Below, in pieces: positions 55,895-64,000 of a DNA stretch of 64,000 bases. The notes under the pieces are model-generated. The model was not told where the DNA came from. It worked only from the letters and a program-made list of their open reading frames with translations, and did no database searches. This DNA is from Anastrepha obliqua. Its lineage: Eukaryota > Arthropoda > Insecta > Diptera > Tephritidae. Location: NCBI RefSeq assembly GCF_027943255.1, contig NC_072895.1, positions 33,020,001 through 33,084,000 of the forward strand, written 5' to 3'. The position numbers were made by a program, and so were the translations under genes. Every line of letters begins with the position of its first letter. Positions within the stretch are counted from its first letter, which is position 1.

Positions 55895-56760
55895 TGTAAC
55901 CGCCGCTATGAGCACAACTCCAACAGCGGCAATAGAAAGACTTCTCGACTGGCATGCAAGCAATTTAGTAGTGAGAAACTCAGCCAAAAGATCTGCACTA
56001 AGCCTGAGGTTGACTAGGCAATTTTCACAAGGGCTTTTTGGTCACAGTAACATACATACAAACTCCTGTAAGGAGGAGATCAAATCGCTTGGTGTGCAGG
56101 TAACATTTCTCTGATCTGGGTTCCAGGACATAGGACCATAGAGGAAACTGAAATTGCTGATGAGCTTGCCATGGAGAGAACTGAATTGGCCTCAGAGACC
56201 TCCTACCCGGTCATCGGCAACCCCCTGACAGTTGTTAAAGGGGAACTGCATAACGTATTTTTCTGAAAAGCGCAGAAGAGATGGAGCTTAATTTCTTCAT
56301 GGGCTATTTCGAAAACCTTTGGCCCCAGTAAAATATACGAAAGACTCAGAAAGTCCTTTGGACTCCTCGCCACTCAATTTCCAAACTCGTAGCTATGTTT
56401 ACCGGTCACTGGACAATCGGCATACACGCGGAAAAGCTAGGGGTACCATTTAACCCGCATTGCAGAAGCTGTGGGGATCTTTCTGAGAAGGAGACTGTTG
56501 AGCACTTTCTCTGTAAAAGTCCGGGCTTGGCAGATAGACGTCTAAGGTCATTGGGTGCTCCTTTCTTCAACAGCCTAGGGCAGTGCGACAACCTAGATCC
56601 CATCAATCTTCTCCATTATATCAACAGCTCTGGCTGGCTGAAGATATCTCCCTATTGGAGGTCTCATAATGTCTTATCAAAACGGCGCTGTAGTGCTACT
56701 TGAAGATTGCCAGACCGGCACTTCAACCATTTCACCTACCTATCTAACATACATCGCATA
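55895..56760 (+). pseudogene. LINE fragment 1 of 3: RNase H remnant and C-terminus
   Basis: Broken frames give AAIERLLDWHASNLVVRNSAKRSALSLRLTRQF, a degraded WVPGHR region near 56120, and from 56395 MFTGHWTIGIHAEKLGVPFNPHCRSCGDLSEKETVEHFLCKSPGLADRRLRSLGAPFF...NPINLLHYINSSGWL. The 3' UTR has CCAGACCGGCACTTCAACCA and TTTCACCTACCTATC. The same family is found at 9050-9415 on the minus strand. Confidence 0.8.
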
Positions 56761-57700
56761 AACGGAAGATCAGACTACGTTATGCCACAAGTAAACTTTG
56801 TCAGGAAGCCTGGTTTCGTAATAGAACAGAATGGCTGGCAGAAGGGTTTAGAATCCGATTGCCACGCATACAATTTCTTTGCGGATGAATCCAATGTGAC
56901 GAAAGGAGTAGAAGCGGTTGTCTTCTGCCCGCAATTTGATGTCCAAAAGCCTTTCAGGCTTCCCAATCACTGTAGCATATTTCAAGCTGAAATCTACGCT
57001 GTAAAGAAGCGCTGTAAGTTAGCGTTGGAATTGACGCCCCTCGACACTCGCACAAACATCTTTATCGATAGTTAAACTGATATTAAAGCAATCAATAATG
57101 ACTGTAAAGACTGGGCAACACTACAGATACAAAATGGATGAGAGCCCTGCGAGAATAGACAGATCACAATTTACTGGGTACCAGGCCACAAGAGAGTAGA
57201 GGGAAAGGCGAGAGTTCACAAGCTTGCTAAGATAGGGCTCCGCTTGCCTAGGATGAGTACATTGAGCATATATCCCTCACTCTCAGTTTTGAAGAGGAAA
57301 CTAACGACGAGGAACTAACTCTGACAGCTCAGTCTATATGAGAAACCTCGACCTCCTACAGGTTTGCCAAAATAATGCTACGAACTTACAACATGAAAAC
57401 AACCAATTTTACTCTGTCACTCCCAAGTAAGGAATATAAAATATTGATTGGAGTACTGACCGAACATTGTCTCACTCCATATCACGCAGCTGGAATGAGA
57501 TTGGTCAAAAACGACGCGTGTTACTTATGCGAAGAAGAAAGCGGTACGTTAGAACACCTCTTTGCCCACTGTCCTGCTCTAAGCCAAACTCATTACAACT
57601 GTCTGTGATCGGTATACTTTTCATCTCTGAAGGATGTTACTGAAAAAAAGTTAAAGTGTTTATTAAAACTCGTCAAGACATGCATCATAAACTCCTTACA
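56761..57700 (+). pseudogene. LINE fragment 2 of 3: RNase H domain
   Basis: The frame at 56707-57075 reads RSDYVMPQVNFVRKPGFVIEQNGWQKGL, then FADESNVTKG (first RNase H acid), FQAEIYAVKKRCK (second) and NIFIDS (third), with a stop where IDSQ is expected. Then IYWVPGHKRVEGKARVHKLAKIG, in which the final ADEL acid is lost (RVHKL). 57375-57608 gives EYKILIGVLTEHCLTPYHAAGMRLVKNDACYLCEEESGTLEHLFAHCPALSQTHYNCL, a zinc motif. The family is different from fragment 1. Confidence 0.78.
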
Positions 57701-58130
57701 TGTATGTTTAACACGACTCCAACAACACTGGTAACACTACGGACCCTTGTGGTCTATGTGAAATCTATTCAGATCAACCAGATATACCTAGATAGGCTAG
57801 ATAGTAAATAATGCTCACAAAATAGGAATTGCTCGCACGGACAAATGCAGGAAATGCAGAGAGGATGTTGAGGGAGCTTTAGAATACCTTCTGTGCGTTT
57901 GTCCGGCATTATAAAAAACGCGTTTAAAATGCCTGGGAGCCACACTGTTTGATGATCTGGTGGACGTCTCAAAAGGGGATCTCCCAGTTCTGCTTAGATT
58001 CCCCAAAAAGTGTTGACATCCTACATGAAGTCTACTTTCAGTATTCATAGAGGTCGGCCTCCATCTGGTATCGCTAGGGACCAAAAGGTCAATGCGTGGC
58101 TTAATGCCAACCAGGCTAACCTAACCTAAC
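57701..58130 (+). pseudogene. LINE fragment 3 of 3: C-terminus with (CTAAC)n tail
   Basis: Reading from about 57810: KIGIARTDKCRKCREDVEGALEYLLCVCPAL, then a stop, KTRLKCLGATLFDDLVDVSKGDLPVLLRFPKKC and a stop near 58016. The 3' UTR includes TTCATAGAGGTCGGCCTCC and ends AGGCTAACCTAACCTAACC at 58111-58129. It is the clearest example of this tail type. Confidence 0.8.
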
Positions 58131-58639
58131 CTACTAAATAATAACAATATTTTTTTGTTATAAAAGCGGAGTTTATGCTCGGACAAGAAAGTTCATTGGA
58201 CATCTGCTCTCTTCTAAGCAATATTGTGCACCAGTCCCTTTGCATAAATCACAACAAAAAAATTTTTTTGGCATTATTCTGATAGTTGTGCATTATGCCA
58301 TTTATCAGTGTCATATTGATGAACGTTCTATTTTAAAAGCTCGTTCAAAGTTACCAAACGCACCTTTTTCCAAAACGCCAGTCGCAAATATTAAGGTTCA
58401 GCATTGGGTGTGAAAAAGAAACTTCAAAGATTTTTTTTCTGATTGAATTCTAATAACAAGTGAAAAAGCAGTTTCTTCAGTTTTAAAAATGTATGTCGTA
58501 GTAGGGCTTCAATGAGCCTTATTAGAGCTCTATAATGTCAACAAAAAGAAACCCCAAGGAAAGGAAAAAAAAAACTAATTTTAGACAAATTTCCCACTTA
58601 TCGTCGTGATAATTTAATAGAAGCAGCAGAAAAAGCACA
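58131..58639. other. Non-coding DNA
   Basis: No gene or repeat family recognized. Confidence 0.5.
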
Positions 58640-59490
58640 GCGCCATCAGAATTGGGGAGGACCTATCCGAGCCGTTTGATACCAAACGAAGTTTTCAGAC
58701 AGGGTGACAGGCGTACAATTGTTGGCGTATTCCGATGATATTGACACCATCTGCCTTAACAACGGCTCTGTTAGTTCTGCCTTTTCCAAACTGGATAAAG
58801 AGGCAAAGCGAATGGGTCTGGTGGTGAACGAGGACAAAACGAAGTGCCTGCTGTCATCAAACAAACGGTCGGTTGACAGTTATGTTTTCGAGGCTGTAAA
58901 AGACTTCGTTTATTTAGGAACCAGCATTAACACCGATAACAATACCAGCATCGAAATTCAGCGGAGAATCTCTCTTGCCAACAAGTGCTACTTTGGACTA
59001 AGTAGGCAACTGAGTAGTAAATTCCTCTCTCGACGAATAAAACTCGCCCTTTACAAGGCTCTCATCATGCCCGTCCTAATGTATGGCGCAGAAGCCAGGA
59101 CGATGGCAACATCCCATGAGACGTCCTTTGGAGTGTTTGAGAGAAAGATTCTGTGCAAGATTTTTGTACCTTTGCACGTTGGCAGCGGCGAATACCGCAG
59201 GCGATGGAACGATGAGTTGTATGAGCTTTACGACGACATAGACATAGCGCAGCGAATAAAGATCCAGCGGCTGCGTTGGCTGGGTCATGTCGTCCGAATG
59301 GATACAAACGCTCCGGCTCTGAAAGTATTCGATTCGGTATCAGCTGGGGGTAGCAGAGGATGAGGAAGGCTTCCTCTACGTTGGAAATATGAACTGGAGA
59401 AGGACTTGGCTTCACTTGGTGACTGACACGCTTTGTTAAACTCGGCCAAATCGCGTAAGCGGTTATCGTGCCAATTAAGAAGAAGAAGCA
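58640..59490 (+). pseudogene. RTE-like LINE, ORF2 C-terminal half (copy 3)
   Basis: The start is IRIGEDLSEPFDTKRSFQTG, then a deletion to VQLLAYSDDIDTICLNNGSVSSAFSKLDKEAKRMGLVVNEDKTKCLLSSN (catalytic YADD changed to YSDD). Next is FVYLGTSINTDNNTSIEIQRRISLANKCYFGLSRQL, MPVLMYGAEARTMATSHETS, FERKILCKIF, RRRWNDELYELYDDIDIAQRIKIQRLRWLGHVVRMDTNAPALKVFDSV. A stop at 59361 and shifts break the last 50 codons. The 3' end is GCGTAAGCGGTTATCGTGCC, AATTA and an AAGAAGAAG tail. It is the least broken of three copies: 219 codons open from 58704. Confidence 0.9.
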
Positions 59491-61172
59491 GAAAAAGCGC
59501 TAATAATTTGAAAAGAGGACAATATAAAATAAAGTTCCTGTAGATTCTAATTCGATAAGATACAAAGGTATTTTAAATTCATAACGAAGGAGTGATGCTG
59601 AAATTTCAATAACAACTTTAAATTTTTCCGAACAGCACAGAAAATCAATAGATAAAGGCAGCGTACTTATTTTAATGACCATATGTGTATATATAAAATT
59701 GCATAGCGAGAAATTTTCTAAAAATTATAATTAAAAAGTAGAAAAAATTTGAGATTCATTTTTTGAAATTTGCTAAATTTTTGTGAATTTTGTGCAAAGC
59801 TTCGAGCTTTGACTAAATTATGTGAGCCAAAATGTATATATGTATAATTATACATATGTATGTATGTATATGCTAGTATATTCTCATTTATGTACATATA
59901 CAAATATTCACATGCATGAAGGTATTGTACCAGCAATACGAATAGAGCAGCAGGGAATGAGAAAATACCATCAAAATGTTTTCGACGCTTCTACAGCGAA
60001 AGTAGTCAAAATCCATGTTTGTCATGCCACAATCGGCGACCGCCAGTTTGGCAGATCACAAGATAATAAAAGTCCAATATTTTTTATTTCTCTTTTGTCA
60101 CATTTTGCAGCAGATTGCCAACTAAATATTTATATTAAGAGCCGCCTATACGCAGCAAGCAATCTGATTCAGCACTTGTATGTGTGAGTAGCTGCAGCTG
60201 TGCCCATAATACAATAATTACTTTATTTCGCTTTGACTCTGCGCATAATTTTTTTTTTTTCTTGTAAGTATCTTTTGTTTTCTCCGCCACTTTCTGGCTA
60301 AAGATTTATTCAAATGTTTGAAAGTTTTGATTTGAAGAATTGAAATACGCACATATTTTTTAAATAAAATTAAACAAAACAAACAATTAGCATTTCAATC
60401 TGATCAATCGCCCAGCCATAAACACGCTAGCAACAGCAACAACAACACCAAATGCAGCATCAGTCGCATGTTACTGATTTTCGGCATTATTTCCATCGCC
60501 ATTTTGCTGCTCATTTGTGTGCATTTTTTGGTTATTTTTGTGCGAAGCGCAGTCGTTTTGCCACGTTGATCCAAATGCCTTTTTACTTTCTCAACAAAAG
60601 CCTTCTCAATAAAGCAAGGTGTGTAAGGCTTGTGGGTATGTATAGATATGTAAATTCATGCGTTTGTTTATGAAGCTTACATTTTGTTGGATATTAGTGC
60701 CGCTACAGCGTCTACGAATAAACAAATACCTATCAATCTTCGGTGATGGAGAAAGGTTGAATGCTAAATATTTGAAACTCTGAAGTTAGAAGAAAGACCG
60801 ACTGCCATTTCTACCTACCTAATGTATAAGAAAAGCGCTCAATGAGATGACACCTCCAAAGCGTGTTAAGTATGGCCTCTAAGCCGCAAACAAATGATTC
60901 GTGCCTTTAACACTGATTAATGAGTGCTGCTAGACGGGGCTTCAATGCGGATAGTGAAATAGGAATTAACGTTAACGAAATTATCTAATATCAACTTTAC
61001 CGTTAGAAAATCTATTTATATTTCTATTTTACTACAAAATAAGTTGATTCATAATTTTAATAAACAAAATATTGAAATATTGTTGGAATTCGTGTGTGAA
61101 TTTACATGTTCATATCTGCTTATGTGCATTTGGATTAGATAGATCACAAGTTATTGTTGTATTATATGATGT
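59491..61172. other. Intergenic DNA with TATG microsatellites
   Basis: No gene is supported. Simple sequence lies at about 59825-59910; (CAA)n-like at 60428-60450. 59740-59820 resembles the AT-rich dispersed repeat. Confidence 0.5.
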
Positions 61173-61173
61173 A

Positions 61174-62481
61174 CTCTGTGGGCAAAAAGTAAGGTGAATT
61201 TGGTTGTAAAATGAAATATCTTTATTTATTCTTGTAAATCAATTTCATCCCCTTCAAAATAATCCCCTCTCGATGAAATACACTTATGCCAACGATTTTC
61301 CAATCCTCGAAACATGCCAAATAGTCCATTTTCGCTTATTGCCATCAGCACCTTCTTCGATTCAGCTTTTATCTCTTCAATCGACTCGAAACGCGTTCCC
61401 CGGAGTGGTCGCTTGAGTTTTGGGAATAGCCAGAAGTCACACGAAGCCAAATCAGGCGAATACGGTGGTTACGGAACGATATGCGTGGAATTTTTGGCGA
61501 AATGGTCACGAAGAACGCGTGCAGTGTGAGACGGTGCATTATCGTGATGCAAAAACCAAGAGTTGTTGGCCCATAATTCTGGTCTTTTTAGACGAATTGC
61601 TTTACGTAAACGACGCAAAACGCTCAAATAATATTCCTTATTAACAGTTTGGCCAGAAGGAAGGAATTCATAGTGCACCACACCACGAAAATCGAAAAAA
61701 ACTGTCATCATGGCCTTTATTTTTGAACGACTTTGACGCGCTCTTTTCGGTCTGGCCTCGCCTTTAGCACGATATTCGCTTGATTGGTCGGTTGTTTCAG
61801 GGTCGTAAGCGTAAATCCAAGTCTCATCTCCCATAATGATGCATTTGAGCTTGCCCTGATAGTCTGAAAGCATTGTTTCACACACATCAACGCGACGACT
61901 TTTTTCCAAGAAATTGAGAGTTTTCGGTACCAAACGAGATTTGACTTTTCGTAGGCCCAAATGGTCTTTCAAAATGGTTTTCACAGATCCTTCTGATATT
62001 CCGATCATATCAGTAAGGTCTTTAACAATCAACCGACGATTTTTGAGCACTAACTCCTTCACTTTATTGACGTGTTGGTCATCTGTTGACGTCGATGGTC
62101 GTCTGGAGCGCTCCAAGTCATCAACACGTTCTCGACCCTCTTTGAAGTCTTTGTACCACTTATAAACATTTTTCTGCGACATGGTCGAATCATCAAATGC
62201 CTTCTGCATGCTAAACGTTTCCGTAGCCGAAATTTCATTCCGCAAACAAAATTTGATGGCACTTCTCTGCTCAATCAAATCGGACATTGTAAAAATCGAA
62301 AAATGCACTCTTGGTCGTTTGGTAAACACAAGCGTAAATATATTACTGATAATGACATTCACATGAAAGTTGGCCCAGATGTTATTAACAGTGCTGCCAA
62401 CTCATGAAAAAAATAACTAGAGCGAAATTTTAATCCCGCGAAGTTTGACAAATAAATTTACCTTACTTTTTGCCCACAGTA
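61174..62481 (-). mobile_element. Mariner copy 2, full length with TIRs
   Basis: The ends are CTCTGTGGGCAAAAAGTAAG (left, after TA at 61172-61173) and the complement of CTGTGGGCAAAAAGTAAGGT (right, to about 62479-62481). The element is about 1.3 kb, the same family as 47921-48972 but without that copy's internal deletions. Confidence 0.92.
61226..62362 (-). pseudogene. Mariner transposase (DD34D), one in-frame stop
   Basis: One frame runs the whole length, broken only by TAA at 61469-61471. The likely true start is the Met of MSDLIEQRSAIKFCLRNEI (residue 26 of the frame). HTH regions are about residues 30-75 and 105-145, with ERSRRPSTSTDD between them. D179 (IIMGDETWIYAY) and D274 (LHHDNAPSH) precede the stop. 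The third Asp (DLASCDFWLF) follows it and lies 34 residues after D274 if the stop is counted as one residue. The C-terminus ENRWHKCISSRGDYFEGDEIDLQE is intact. In most mariners the stop position is a codon such as CAA (VPQPPYSPD). One base change separates this from an open frame. Confidence 0.92.
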
Positions 62482-62491
62482 TATGAATGTA

Positions 62492-62633
62492 AAGGGTGGT
62501 TAAATTTCAATTTTGTTCCATACGTAATTGAGTTATACCAGTATTATCATAGTAAAGAGAAATGATAATAATTTCTTAAAAAAATTGTATTTTATTCAAA
62601 ATCAGCACCGGCCCTTAAAACTTAACCACCCTT
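62492..62633. mobile_element. DD41D MITE, 142 bp
   Basis: TA at 62490-62491 and 62634-62635 flanks AAGGGTGGTTAAATTTCAAT and the complement of AAGGGTGGTTAAGTTTTAAG. The interior is only the transposon's extreme 3' region (TTATCATAGTAAAGAGAAAT, TTATTCAAAATCAGCACCGG). It is the smallest of three size classes of this family here. It inserted 10 bp from the right end of mariner copy 2. Confidence 0.92.
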
Positions 62634-62635
62634 TA

Positions 62636-63289
62636 CAGAGTTACAATAGCAAAAAAAAAAATTTTCGTGAGATATGCGTAGTCGATATTTCCTTTGTTGA
62701 AAATTTCTTCTGTTATTAAGTACATCAGAAAATTTTTAAGTCAGTTAGCTACAGCTTTCGTTAGATTTTTCATGGATGTCCGCTGTCGGTGTGAGGCCAT
62801 GGCACTCAAAAGCACAGCGGATCAAGTCAGTAAGTTTCCATACTTCTCAAAATATACACATTAACGGTTTCAAGAATTAGCACCAAAGGTCATACCAAAC
62901 ACCTTGGTAAGTTTGAAGGCGCATCTAAGTCGCCTGCCATGCTTGGGTGTGGTACCCAATTGTTAAAAACAGGTTGAAACGAGCTCCAAGGACTTCAGTT
63001 CCACATATTACCAGACTTAAGTCTTAAGTAAGGCTTCATAAATTGCGGATACTGCTCCTGATTAGTGGCCAGAGGCTGAGTCTCTTACATCTACGGTTGG
63101 CAAAAGGATCAAAACAAAAATACCAAAAAACCCAAAAGCCAAAAAGCCAAAAAGTTCGAAGTGTTTTATTGATTTAATAAAAATAAAAATAACAATTTGT
63201 GTGCATATGACGGCTGGGTTTATGCGTGAATGTTATTTGGAAGTGCGTAGGTTGGAAGCTGCGTGCATGAAACAGCAAAATTATAGAAC
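62636..63289. other. Non-coding DNA
   Basis: No gene. 63118-63160 has a CCAAAAAG-type simple repeat. 62900-63090 is moderately GC-rich without a recognizable frame. Confidence 0.45.
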
Positions 63290-63515
63290 ACGTTTTTTCT
63301 AATAGCGGCCGCCCCTCGGCAGACAATGGCAAATCGCCGAGTGTATTTTTGCCATGAAAAAGTACCTCATAAAAAAATATCTGCCGCTCGGAGTCGGCAT
63401 AAAACTGTAGGTCTCTCCATTTGTGGAACAACATCAAGACGTACGCCCCAAAATAGGAGGAGGAGTTCGGCCAAACACACAAAAAGGGATGTAAGCGCCA
63501 ACTAAATAAAATAAA
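63290..63515 (+). mobile_element. SINE, 5'-truncated
   Basis: It contains GCGGCCGCCCCTCGGCAGAC, GCCGAGTGTATTTTTGCC, CTCGGAGTCGGCATAAAACT, GTAGGTCTCTCCATTTGTGG, AACATCAAGACGTACGCC and AGGAGGAGTTCGGCCAA. It ends GATGTAAGCGCCAACTAAAT. The tRNA head is missing. The 3' end preserves GTAAGCGCCAA best. Confidence 0.85.
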
Positions 63516-63535
63516 TCGATAATAATACTATTTGG

Positions 63536-63654
63536 TTGTTGTTGTTGTAGCAGCATAAACATTCCCTATACGGGGAATGCTGCTGGTATTACAGTCCTTG
63601 GCCGGATATAAATCCGTGTTGTTCGATAACTTAGAACCGACTGTCGTGGAAGCG
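63536..63654 (-). mobile_element. Tiny retroposon with 12-bp target duplication
   Basis: AATACTATTTGG flanks it exactly (63524-63535 and 63655-63666). On the minus strand the insert begins CGCTTCCACGACAGTCGG and runs through GGATTTATATCCGGCCAAGG, CAGCAGCATTCCCCG and GGGAATGTTTATGCTGCT to a (ACA)n tail. Only 119 bp, the same family as 15528-15712. Confidence 0.92.
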
Positions 63655-63666
63655 AATACTATTTGG

Positions 63667-64000
63667 TATATCAGACTCACTTTTTACCTCAACACAATCC
63701 TTCTCAAGAACTAATTGACGATGATGTACCTTTAACTTTATTGAAGTTGATGAAATTTTTCTTCAGCTAAACTTTTTTAGTTCTCGAAGCTTATCAAACT
63801 TCTGGCTTTTTTTGGCTCTGCGCCAAAAATGACCCGTACGTCAACTGATTCTGCACCTCGTGTCGGTTGGGAGGATGAAGGCAATAGTTTAATACTAAGC
63901 TCTCAATGCAAATTTTTTCTTGATCTTGGCTTTACTAATGCCACCAGCAGAGCTGAGTGAAGGGCAAAAATTCGCAGATGTGCGCAATACGTTCTACAGG
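63667..64000. other. Non-coding DNA at window edge
   Basis: Nothing recognized. Confidence 0.5.

Noticed and set aside
59065..59415. 116-codon minus-strand frame
   Set aside because: Antisense shadow of RTE-like LINE copy 3.

Overview
The window looks like gene-poor nuclear DNA from a higher dipteran, most likely a tephritid-like fruit fly. The reasons are very AT-rich composition, abundant TATG/CATA microsatellites, many mariner/Tc1 families, non-LTR retrotransposons whose tails are short C-T-A-A-C-C or C-T-A-C-C repeats, and a short retroposon ending in (ACA)n of a kind I associate with tephritid genomes. The species assignment is inference. I find no convincing complete host gene, no tRNA or rRNA gene and no CRISPR array. 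One weak candidate for a host first coding exon, with a splice donor, lies at 49091-49355 on the minus strand.

Layout. 1-5160: AT-rich intergenic DNA with a LINE tail and the C-terminal half of an RTE-like LINE. 5161-9415: fragments of RNase-H-type LINEs around a broken pogo/Tigger transposase. 9416-11800: AT-rich tandem and palindromic DNA with a 134-bp-arm palindrome. 11900-15730: an RTE-like 3' end, a broken DD37D-type Tc1/mariner with a DD41D element inside it, and a LINE containing a tiny retroposon with clear target-site duplications. 16416-17709: a full-length mariner with a 336-residue open frame. 18944-21060: a mariner carcass broken by three later insertions (LINE, DD41D-like element, SINE). 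21773-25700: more mariner, SINE and LINE remnants. 26225-28170: an AT-rich minisatellite of about 55-bp units. 29709-31767: a TTAA-flanked MITE carrying a SINE and a mariner. 34171-39116: truncated mariners, a hAT-like foldback MITE and an intact TTAA MITE. 41820-47920: a nest four levels deep. 47921-48972 and 61174-62481: two mariners of one family sharing the same stop codon. 50975-54437: a mariner stub, a DD41D element, and a TTAA MITE holding a LINE. 55387-59490: a mariner MITE, three LINE 3' fragments and a third RTE-like copy. 62492-63654: a 142-bp DD41D MITE, a SINE and a tiny retroposon.

The elements show a relative chronology. The oldest recognizable hosts are an RTE-like LINE and several mariners. 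RNase-H-type LINEs inserted into them, TTAA MITEs inserted into LINEs, and LINEs inserted into the MITEs. Many steps are supported by target duplications read directly from the sequence. A tRNA-derived SINE (five copies) has a 3' end resembling that of the RTE-like LINE (three copies), which suggests a SINE/LINE partnership. No system of cooperating host genes is visible.
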